6,343 nt of DNA, taken from contig CAYNVN010000143.1 of NCBI GenBank assembly GCA_964400655.1, forward strand, positions 1 to 6,343, given 5' to 3'. The stretch's first letter is position 1. Each line of letters opens with the position of its first letter. This DNA comes from B16-G9 sp964400655. Lineage in GTDB: Bacteria; Bacteroidota; Bacteroidia; Bacteroidales; F082. Position numbers and translations under genes: made by a program. This document shows, piece by piece, positions 1-5,745 of the stretch. Below the pieces are notes generated by a model, which was not told where the DNA came from, did no database searches, and saw only the letters and a program-made list of their open reading frames with translations.

Positions 1-1832
1 TCTTTAATGATAGATAAAACATGTGGCTCGCCATTGATATTGATTCTTCTGGTGGAGATAATGGTTTCGATTGTTTTTCCGTTGTTAGTATTGATACTAA
101 ATTCGAGGTTTTGTGCAATACCTGTTTGTTGCAGCGAATTAATCAACCGCCGTCTGTTTTCGGGGGTAACAAATAATCCGGCATAAAACGGATTTTTTCC
201 AACGACACGCTCGTTTGTGGTGTTAAATATTTTCAGAAAAGTATCGTTTACCTCTACAAAGGTTGTATCAAGTTTATTAATGGCAATTGCATCGGGGCTT
301 GTTTGGAAAATGGTTCGATATTTTTCTTCGCTTTCGCGAAGTTTTTCGCGGGCTTCTATCAAATCGCTGATTTCGATGGCATAAGAGAAAAAAACATCCT
401 TACCAAAATAGCTGCCTTTTTCTACCGTTACAAGTTTAGGGAATGAGGTTCCGTCAACTCTTTTACCCCAAAACTCAAAAGTTTGAGGGGTTCCGTTATA
501 TACTAATTCAAGATATTCTTTGAGTTTATCCAAATCGTTTTTGGAGTTATCCGACACATCGGCCGGCGATTTACCAATCAGGTCTTTCTTACTATTATAG
601 CCGTACAATTTAACGGCAGCCTTGTTAACATCAATAAATATCCCGTCTCTGTCCTGTATATATATGGCGGTAACCGAATTATTAAAAAGGTTTAAAAATG
701 TTTCGTTACTTTTTCTCAGGTCATCTTCAATTTTTTTAAGCGTCGATATATCCTTAACCAAAACAAGATCAACACTCTCGCCGTCGTAAACAATTTTTAC
801 ACCACTGGCCAAAACAGGGGTTAACAATCCGTTTTTATTAATAATGGAGGTTTCAATGGTTAAATTGATGTTATCATTTAAAACTTTTGATAATACTCTC
901 ATCGCCCTGACATGATCTTTCTCCGGTATATACAATATCATGGGTTTACCATTTACCTCCTCTTTTGTATAGCCGTATCGGGTAATTTGATTATTGGTAT
1001 ATTTTATCAGGCCTTTATTGTTGATTAAAATAACCAGATCGGTTGTGTTTTCAACGAACGAATTATAGTTATCGCGACTTTGCTTAAGTGCCAGTTCCGA
1101 CTGTTTTTGTTCGGTAATATCGTTAATCACCACCGCAACAAAATTAATCTTTCCATTGTCGTCAAAAACAGGTGCGGCAATTCTTTCGTAATAATTTACC
1201 GTACCATCTTCCTGTTTAACCTCAACAACCTCTTTTATTACCTTTTTTTGCTTAAAAACCTCAGGAACCGGACAGTTTTTACATACTTTACCCGAGTTAA
1301 CAATTACTTCGTAACACTTCTTTTCAAAAAAACCGAGCTGATTAAACCTCTTTTCATTTAATATAAAGTTGTTAGGGTGATATATATTGAGCTTTCTATC
1401 CACCAAAAAAGCCGGTAAAGGAAAGTTTTTAAGAAACGATTTAAAAACAGCATTTTCTTTGTCTTTTCTATAATATCCTACCTCTCTGTTTCTTAAGCTG
1501 ATATATGTATTTATTCTTCGCCTCCATACTTCTTTATCCGGATGGTCCGTAATTATATCGGTGATACAGTTGGAAAACTCTGCCGGTAAGCCCTTTAAAG
1601 ATATAGCCAACACAGGGATAAACAGATTGGAGGTATTTTTGCTTTTAATGTAGCTGCAAACTTCGGAAAGTGATGATTCATCAACAACCATCATTGCAAT
1701 TTCGTCAATATCAACGGCATATAACCTGTTTGTACCGATGAAAGATTTTATGCCGTATTTTGTTAAAGTTTCTGTAAGAAAGGTTTTCAGTTGGTCATCC
1801 GAAACAGATATACAGGCATATTTTGTTTCCAT
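1..1832 (-). CDS. Multi-PAS sensory protein with N-terminal receiver-like domain (3' end outside window)
   Basis: The frame is open from ATG at 1832 to the window edge, giving 610 codons without a stop, so this is the N-terminal part of a larger protein. Residues about 1-117 read like a compact response-regulator receiver: acidic pair D12-D13, D51 after a hydrophobic strand, S78 after the next strand, and a final helix ending in LRNRE. The usual Lys is replaced by D96/H97. Four PAS domains follow at about 129-243, 250-366, 372-493 and 500-610+, joined by short charged linkers (for example REKLRESEEKYRTIF near 495-509). PAS 1 carries C173, C184 and C187-Pro. No transmembrane segment is visible, so it is probably cytoplasmic. 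By family precedent the missing C-terminus could be a histidine kinase, GGDEF or further PAS domains; the window cannot say which. An in-frame ATG at 1844 would add four residues; I prefer 1832 because strand 1 of the receiver fold begins directly after it. Codon use is richer in ATA and AGA than in polA. Confidence 0.9.
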   Translation of the reverse strand, partial: METKYACISVSDDQLKTFLTETLTKYGIKSFIGTNRLYAVDIDEIAMMVVDESSLSEVCSYIKSKNTSNLFIPVLAISLKGLPAEFSNCITDIITDHPDKEVWRRRINTYISLRNREVGYYRKDKENAVFKSFLKNFPLPAFLVDRKLNIYHPNNFILNEKRFNQLGFFEKKCYEVIVNSGKVCKNCPVPEVFKQKKVIKEVVEVKQEDGTVNYYERIAAPVFDDNGKINFVAVVINDITEQKQSELALKQSRDNYNSFVENTTDLVILINNKGLIKYTNNQITRYGYTKEEVNGKPMILYIPEKDHVRAMRVLSKVLNDNINLTIETSIINKNGLLTPVLASGVKIVYDGESVDLVLVKDISTLKKIEDDLRKSNETFLNLFNNSVTAIYIQDRDGIFIDVNKAAVKLYGYNSKKDLIGKSPADVSDNSKNDLDKLKEYLELVYNGTPQTFEFWGKRVDGTSFPKLVTVEKGSYFGKDVFFSYAIEISDLIEAREKLRESEEKYRTIFQTSPDAIAINKLDTTFVEVNDTFLKIFNTTNERVVGKNPFYAGLFVTPENRRRLINSLQQTGIAQNLEFSINTNNGKTIETIISTRRININGEPHVLSIIK

Positions 1833-1856
1833 AATGTGATACATCAGGTAGTTTAA

Positions 1857-1890
1857 TACTTTTTAAAACAGAGAAACGCGTTTTAAAGTA
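1857..1890. repeat. Imperfect inverted repeat in the leader of the PAS gene
   Basis: The left arm at 1857-1869 (tactttttaaaac) and right arm at 1880-1890 (gttttaaagta) are complementary apart from a 2-base bulge, around a 10-base spacer. The arms are almost entirely A/T. The repeat lies between the candidate -7 box at 1892-1899 and the start codon of the PAS gene, so it could be an operator or a weak RNA stem in the 5' leader. It has no U-run on the gene's strand, so it is not an obvious terminator. A chance AT-rich match is quite possible. Confidence 0.35.
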
Positions 1891-1891
1891 C

Positions 1892-1899
1892 CAAAGATA
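1892..1899 (-). promoter_or_regulatory. Candidate Bacteroidota -7 promoter box for the PAS gene
   Basis: The minus strand reads TATCTTTG, an exact match to the Bacteroidota -7 consensus TAnnTTTG. Transcription would start a few bases downstream, leaving a leader of roughly 40-50 bases before ATG 1832. I do not see a convincing TTTG/TTG -33 element at the usual spacing; a TTG lies 12 bases upstream, which is too close. This would let the PAS gene be transcribed independently of the phosphoesterase gene upstream of it. Confidence 0.4.
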
Positions 1900-1929
1900 A
1901 AAAGAGTAAACAATTTACGCCTATAGTTT

Positions 1930-1964
1930 AAAAAAAAATATTAACCGCGTTTTGACTCAAACAC
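1930..1964 (-). terminator. Weak candidate terminator after the phosphoesterase gene
   Basis: On the minus strand an 18-base stretch (1964-1947) can fold as GTGTTT/AAACGC, six pairs with one G-U, around a 6-base loop. A run of nine T's follows at 1938-1930. The stem lies inside the last codons of the gene and is separated from the T-run by about 8 bases, much more than in a standard intrinsic terminator. A second, also weak, pairing between ATTAATAACC and GGTTAAT is possible. I list it because the T-run sits immediately after the stop codon. Confidence 0.2.
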
Positions 1965-2435
1965 CTCGAGGTTATTAATGGTGCTGCCGTTGATTGTAAA
2001 ACGTACAAACGTGATGAATTTATGAAAACCCGATTTTCCGGCAGCACCCGGATTGATATGCAGCAAATTGTTTTTATTGTCGGGCATCACTTTTAATATA
2101 TGCGAGTGTCCTGTAATAAACAGCGAAGGTTCGTAAGCGGCAATTATTTCTTTTGCCTTTGGAGAATACCGGCCCGGATAACCACCAATATGAATTATGG
2201 CCGTTTTTACCTGTTCAATTTGAAAAAGGGCGGTTTCGTTAAACATCCGGCGGAGTTTTCCGCCGTCAATATTTCCATACACAGCCCGTAGCGGTTTAAA
2301 CGATGCCAGCCGGTCGGCTGTTTCAATATTGCCTATATCGCCGGCATGCCAAACCTCGTCACAATCGCTAAAAAACTCAAACACCCGCGGATGAAGATAT
2401 CCGTGGGTGTCTGATAATAAACCGATACGGGTCAT
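1941..2435 (-). CDS. YfcE/MJ0936-family metallophosphoesterase
   Basis: This 164-residue protein belongs to the small calcineurin-like phosphoesterases of the YfcE/MJ0936 type, which hydrolyse phosphodiesters using two metal ions; the natural substrate is generally unknown. All metal-binding motifs are visible in order: D9-x-H11 in LLSDTHG, D33 in HAGDIGN, N55 in YGNID, H82 in IIHIGG, and H110-x-H112 in TGHSH, followed by the family's NPGA motif near 128-131. The length is close to that of compact family members. There is no signal peptide, so it is cytoplasmic. The ATG at 2435 has no Shine-Dalgarno sequence, only A/T-rich DNA before it. It begins 9 bases after the stop of the DUF3078 gene, so the two are probably co-transcribed. 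The fold and enzyme class are secure; the substrate, and any functional link to the DUF3078 protein, are not. Confidence 0.95.
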   Translation of the reverse strand: MTRIGLLSDTHGYLHPRVFEFFSDCDEVWHAGDIGNIETADRLASFKPLRAVYGNIDGGKLRRMFNETALFQIEQVKTAIIHIGGYPGRYSPKAKEIIAAYEPSLFITGHSHILKVMPDNKNNLLHINPGAAGKSGFHKFITFVRFTINGSTINNLEVFESKRG

Positions 2436-2444
2436 TATATTATT

Positions 2445-3347
2445 TTAAAAATTCAGGCTAAGCCCAACCATCAAATTTTGTTTGAACTGAACTTTCGGGC
2501 CTTCGGGTATACCGGCTTCATCGTAAAACATTACATTGTCATCATAAAACAATTCGGTATTGAAGTCAACATTCAACCATGAGTTTACTTTCATCCTCAA
2601 AAGGGTTTTCCAGTTAACAATCAGGTTTTGAGGACTGTCTAAATAATCGGAAAAAAGTTCCAAACTGGTACCCAGTTCAACATTTTTAAAAATTTCATAC
2701 TTAATGGCAGCCGTCAATTTGGCACCAAACTGAAATTTCATCTTATCGGCGTGTGTAATAATATTACCGTTTGTATCACGTACGGCAGGGTCAATACCAT
2801 ATTTACCATCATCGGCAAGCCTCTCATCGTTTACAAAGGTAAATCTTGCTGTAGCCGGCGAAAAATTAACAACCAGCCAATCGGGAAGATTGTATCCTAT
2901 GCCCGGGCCAAAGTCGAGATAACCGGGAGCCATAAATTTAGAGATATAGGTACTTGAATCGGTACCGTAATCATACCCTTTTGCAAACTGCGAATTAAAC
3001 TTCAGCATAAATGTTGCATACCAGTTGTTGTGTAATTGGTAACCCATTGTTGAATAAAGCTCAATAAGGTCTTCCGATTTCATAGGATCGGATTCACCTG
3101 TAACAGTATAACCCAAAGCAAGATTCACAATGTTGCTCCACTTAAATTTGTTTTTGTTGTAATCGGCTTTAAAGTGAAGCTTTGGCACACCGGCAAAGCT
3201 GTTTTCACCTCCTGCCGACCAGTTGCTAAAATATGCCTGAGCAAAATTAAAAGTAAGATTTCCCTCTGTTTTCCAGTACTTGGTGGTGTCCTGTCCGTAA
3301 GTTACGGCCGCTGTTAAAAATAATAGCGCTAGTAAAACTCTTTTCAT
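2445..3347 (-). CDS. DUF3078 family protein, probable outer-membrane beta-barrel
   Basis: The protein has 300 residues from ATG 3347. An in-frame TTG two codons upstream (3353) is possible but less likely, since MKR is a typical signal-peptide start. Residues 1-18 form a Sec signal peptide: two basic residues, a hydrophobic stretch LLALLFLTAAV, and a likely cleavage after TYG before Q19. The mature N-terminus has the DUF3078 signature: W25, then FNFAQAYFSNWSAGGENS around 33-50. The rest alternates hydrophobic and polar residues with many aromatics, consistent with beta strands (for example KFKWSNIVNLALGY and NVELGTSLELFSDYL). The chain ends in LSLNF, with the terminal aromatic usual for outer-membrane barrel proteins. 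The family is characteristic of Bacteroidota and has no established function; barrel and location are inference. It is the first gene of a probable two-gene unit with the phosphoesterase and is divergent from rmuC. Confidence 0.92.
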   Translation of the reverse strand: MKRVLLALLFLTAAVTYGQDTTKYWKTEGNLTFNFAQAYFSNWSAGGENSFAGVPKLHFKADYNKNKFKWSNIVNLALGYTVTGESDPMKSEDLIELYSTMGYQLHNNWYATFMLKFNSQFAKGYDYGTDSSTYISKFMAPGYLDFGPGIGYNLPDWLVVNFSPATARFTFVNDERLADDGKYGIDPAVRDTNGNIITHADKMKFQFGAKLTAAIKYEIFKNVELGTSLELFSDYLDSPQNLIVNWKTLLRMKVNSWLNVDFNTELFYDDNVMFYDEAGIPEGPKVQFKQNLMVGLSLNF

Positions 3348-3384
3348 AATCAATTGTTTATTAAAATTGTACTAAATTTTGTAT

Positions 3385-3405
3385 TTATTTTTTCGGCAAA
3401 AATAA
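3385..3405. repeat. Perfect 8-base inverted repeat overlapping the DUF3078 promoter
   Basis: TTATTTTT at 3385-3392 and AAAAATAA at 3398-3405 are exact reverse complements around the spacer TCGGC. The right arm overlaps the candidate -7 box of the DUF3078 gene at 3397-3404, so it could be an operator. Because the arms contain only A and T in an AT-rich intergenic region, coincidence is a serious alternative. Confidence 0.3.
3397..3404 (-). promoter_or_regulatory. Candidate -7 promoter box for the DUF3078/phosphoesterase unit
   Basis: The minus strand reads TATTTTTG, matching the Bacteroidota -7 consensus TAnnTTTG. The predicted start of transcription would leave a leader of about 40-45 bases before ATG 3347. 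No clear TTTG -33 box is visible at the standard spacing. It is the best match in the divergent region for the leftward genes. Confidence 0.4.
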
Positions 3406-3482
3406 CCATTTTCGCTATTTAGAATAATTTTATTGAAAGAAAATGAAAAGAAGTTATTGCCGCCGCTTTTAATTGAGTTGCG

Positions 3483-3490
3483 TATCTTTA
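3483..3490 (+). promoter_or_regulatory. Candidate -7 promoter box for rmuC-rlmB
   Basis: TATCTTTA matches seven of eight positions of the pattern TAnnTTTG (last base A instead of G). It ends 16 bases before the rmuC ATG, so the leader would be only about 10 bases. A TTG lies upstream in TTATTGCCG, at slightly longer spacing than usual for a -33 box. The remaining intergenic DNA (3348-3506) holds no gene I can support. Confidence 0.35.
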
Positions 3491-3506
3491 CCTAAAAAAT
3501 ATTATT

Positions 3507-4967
3507 ATGGAGTTTTTATGGTTAGCAGTTTCGTTTATAGCAGGTTCAATGGTTGTTTATGCCTGGTTCAGCCAAAAGTTGAAAGCAGAAGCATTACAAT
3601 GGCAACGTAAAAACGATGAAAACACCCGGTTGTTAAAAGATGAAATTTCTTTATGCGAAAGTCAAAAAACACTCTTAGAAGCCAAAGAGGTGGAGCTTAG
3701 GGAGGAGTTAAGACAGCTGAACGAAAAAGCAGAAGAGTTGTTAAAACAGAAAAACGATATTGAAGTAGAAACGGCCCGTTTGCAAACTCAAAACGCAAAT
3801 CTTATCAAAACCATCAACGAACTGGAAGCGTTAAAAACGGAAATTGATAAGGAGCGGAACAAACGTATAGAGTACGAAAAGAAAGTTGCCGAATTAACTT
3901 CCGACCTGAATAATATGCAACAACTTCTTAGCGAAGAGAAGAAACGTCTTGAAGAGGTAAAACAGCAAATGAAGCAGGAATTTGCTTTAATTGCCGGTAA
4001 AATATTAAAAGAGAACAGCGAAGAATTCAGCAAAAACAGCAAACAAAATATTAACGAGCTGATCAATCCGCTGAAAGAGAAAATCGAAAAATTTGAAAAA
4101 AAGGTTGAAGACACTTACGAAAAGGGGTTGAAAGACCAAAGCGACCTGAAAGCCGAATTTAAAAAAATCTATGATTTGAGCGTACAGCTTGATAAAGATG
4201 CCAAAAACCTTACCAAAGCACTAAAATCCGATTCAAAGCAACAGGGCAACTGGGGCGAAGTGGTTTTGGAGAGGATTTTGGAAGAATCGGGATTAACCAA
4301 AGGTCAGGAATATTTTATTCAGGAAACGGGCGAAAATGTGGAAGGCAAAACCATCCGTCCCGACGTAATCATTCAACTGCCGGAAGAGAAATTTTTGGTA
4401 ATCGATTCGAAAGTTTCATTAACGGCTTACCAGGAATATGTTTCGGCTGACGAAAAAGAGGAAAAAGAAAAAGCCCTAAAGCGCCATGTAGATTCGGTAA
4501 AACGCCATGTTAAAGAGCTTAGTGAAAAAAATTATCCGTCAATAAAAAACAAAAACACACCCGATTTTGTTTTAATGTTCCTGCCCGTTGAGCCGGCATT
4601 TTCGGCAGCCATTCAAACCGACCACAGTTTGTTTAACTACGCATGGGAACGTAAAGTGGTTATTGTAAGCCCCACCACCCTGCTGGCCACCCTGCGTACC
4701 ATCGAATCGATTTGGCGACAGGAAAAGCAAACCCGCAATGCTTTGGAAATTGCCCGCCAGGCAGGCTCGTTATATGACAAGTTTGTGGGATTTACCGAAG
4801 ACCTTGATAAAATCGGAAATTTTTTAAACAAAACACAAAAATCGTACGAAGATGCCCGTAAAAAACTGGTTGACGGACGTGGCAACATGGTGGGGCAAAT
4901 TGAAAAGCTTAAAAAGATGGGGGCCAAAGCGCAAAAAAGTATCGATCAAAAATTATTGGAGGAGTAA
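3507..4967 (+). CDS. rmuC: DNA recombination protein RmuC
   Basis: The 486-residue protein has the full RmuC layout. Residues 3-20 form one N-terminal membrane anchor, followed by a long charged coiled coil (about 25-235, rich in E, K and L). The RmuC domain covers about 185-470. Conserved pieces are GNWGE (247-251), IRPDVIIQLP (283-292) and VIDSKVSLTAY (298-308). The Asp286...Asp300-Ser-Lys302 arrangement fits the PD-(D/E)xK nuclease-like core proposed for the family. In E. coli, RmuC limits recombination at inverted repeats and DNA inversion; biochemical activity is not firmly established. The ATG at 3507 places the anchor at the very N-terminus, as in homologues, and no Shine-Dalgarno sequence precedes it. 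The stop codon overlaps the rlmB start by one base (TAATG), so the two genes form an operon. The gene is intact. Confidence 0.95.
   Translation: MEFLWLAVSFIAGSMVVYAWFSQKLKAEALQWQRKNDENTRLLKDEISLCESQKTLLEAKEVELREELRQLNEKAEELLKQKNDIEVETARLQTQNANLIKTINELEALKTEIDKERNKRIEYEKKVAELTSDLNNMQQLLSEEKKRLEEVKQQMKQEFALIAGKILKENSEEFSKNSKQNINELINPLKEKIEKFEKKVEDTYEKGLKDQSDLKAEFKKIYDLSVQLDKDAKNLTKALKSDSKQQGNWGEVVLERILEESGLTKGQEYFIQETGENVEGKTIRPDVIIQLPEEKFLVIDSKVSLTAYQEYVSADEKEEKEKALKRHVDSVKRHVKELSEKNYPSIKNKNTPDFVLMFLPVEPAFSAAIQTDHSLFNYAWERKVVIVSPTTLLATLRTIESIWRQEKQTRNALEIARQAGSLYDKFVGFTEDLDKIGNFLNKTQKSYEDARKKLVDGRGNMVGQIEKLKKMGAKAQKSIDQKLLEE
4958..4964 (+). promoter_or_regulatory. Shine-Dalgarno-like GGAGGAG before rlmB
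   Basis: GGAGGAG lies just before the rlmB ATG at 4967; its GGAGG core is 4 bases from the start, a short spacing. It is the only strong Shine-Dalgarno-like sequence in the window, where other starts have A/T-rich leaders. It also encodes the last residues of RmuC (Leu-Glu-Glu), so coding constraint alone may explain it. With the TAATG overlap it suits translation re-initiation. Confidence 0.45.
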
Positions 4968-5728
4968 TGAAACATTACGAAGACAATCGGCAGGAGATGA
5001 TTTACGGTATAAGGCCGGTAATTGAAGCCCTGAATGCGGGCAAAGAGTTAGAAAAAGCTTTTATACTGAGAGGGTCGGGAAGCAGTGCCTTTAAAGAAAT
5101 GACAAAACTGTTAAAGGAGTACGAAGTTCCTTATCAGGTAGTACCGGTTGAAAAACTCAACAAACTTACCCGAAAAAACCACCAGGGAGTAGTTGCCTAT
5201 ATTTCGCCAATCAGCTTTTATAATATCGAAAACATTGTACCTGCACTATACGAAGAGGGCAAAAACCCGTTTTTACTGATTTTCGACCGTATTACCGATG
5301 TACGTAATTTCGGTGCACTGTTACGTACGGCCGAAAGCGCCGGAGTTGATGCCGTAATTATACCAGCCAAAGGTTCGGCGCAGCTTAATTCGGGAACCGT
5401 AAAGTCATCGGCAGGGGCAATTTATAAAATACCCGTTTGCAGGGCACATAATATTAAAAATGTAATTGAGTTTTTAAAAGCCAGCGGAATTATCATTGCC
5501 GCTGCTACCGAAAAAACCGATAAGCTCTATTTTGAAACCGACCTTACCGCACCCGTAGCCATTATTATGGGGTCGGAAGGAGAAGGGGTTTCGCGTGAGT
5601 ATCTTAAAAAAGCCGATATCCACCTGCGCATCCCCATGCTGGGCGAAATAGATTCGTTAAATGTTTCGGTTGCCGGCGGGGTGTTAATGTACGAAGTGGT
5701 ACGCCAAAGAATGAAGGTTAACGGCTAA
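4967..5728 (+). CDS. rlmB: 23S rRNA (guanosine-2'-O-)-methyltransferase RlmB (TrmH/SPOUT family)
   Basis: The 253-residue protein is a SpoU/TrmH-type SPOUT methyltransferase. Residues about 12-80 form the L30e-like RNA-binding domain, starting with the typical IYGIRPVIEAL and ending in HQGVVAYIS. The catalytic knotted domain covers about 100-250 with the three family motifs: motif 1 around 110-123 with N114 and R120 (NFGALLRTAE), motif 2 GSEGEGVS (202-209), and motif 3 DSLNVSVAGGVLMYE (229-243). RlmB uses S-adenosylmethionine to methylate the 2'-O of a guanosine in the peptidyl-transferase region of 23S rRNA (G2251 in E. coli). Paralogues such as TrmH and TsnR share these motifs; the N-terminal domain and length favour RlmB, but the exact nucleotide modified is inferred. 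The start overlaps the rmuC stop. A small inverted repeat spans its own stop codon. Confidence 0.93.
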   Translation: MKHYEDNRQEMIYGIRPVIEALNAGKELEKAFILRGSGSSAFKEMTKLLKEYEVPYQVVPVEKLNKLTRKNHQGVVAYISPISFYNIENIVPALYEEGKNPFLLIFDRITDVRNFGALLRTAESAGVDAVIIPAKGSAQLNSGTVKSSAGAIYKIPVCRAHNIKNVIEFLKASGIIIAAATEKTDKLYFETDLTAPVAIIMGSEGEGVSREYLKKADIHLRIPMLGEIDSLNVSVAGGVLMYEVVRQRMKVNG

Positions 5729-5732
5729 CCTT
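5714..5732. terminator. Candidate bidirectional hairpin between rlmB and polA
   Basis: AAGGTTA (5714-5720) and TAACCTT (5726-5732) are perfect reverse complements around the 5-base loop ACGGC. The hairpin lies over the rlmB stop codon (5726-5728) and in the 17-base gap before the convergent polA stop. Its position suggests termination in both directions. It lacks a proper U-run on either side, so efficient intrinsic termination is uncertain. Confidence 0.4.
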
Positions 5733-5745
5733 TCAATGTTTATCG

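Noticed and set aside
1080..1361. Plus-strand open frame of 93 codons
   Set aside because: It lies entirely opposite the PAS gene, whose frame is continuous and shows clear PAS motifs; the plus-strand product is rich in F, L, N and I with no recognisable domain.
2100..2291. Plus-strand open frame of 63 codons
   Set aside because: It is antisense to the phosphoesterase gene, over its metal-binding motifs, and resembles no family.
2751..2957. Plus-strand open frame of 68 codons
   Set aside because: It is antisense to the DUF3078 gene, with no start context and no domain.
3348..3353. TTG start two codons before ATG 3347 for the DUF3078 protein
   Set aside because: The ATG gives a standard signal-peptide start (MKR...), and nothing in the DNA favours the rarer TTG.
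3443..3472. Nine-codon plus-strand frame beginning ATGAAAAGAAG in the divergent region
   Set aside because: It is too short to support as a gene; it has no ribosome-binding site and ends in TAA before the rmuC promoter candidate.
3788..4114. Minus-strand open frame of 108 codons
   Set aside because: It is the complement of the rmuC coiled coil; the Ser/Phe-rich composition is the expected shadow of Glu/Lys codons.
4637..4927. Minus-strand open frame of 96 codons
   Set aside because: It is antisense to the conserved RmuC domain and has no recognisable feature of its own.
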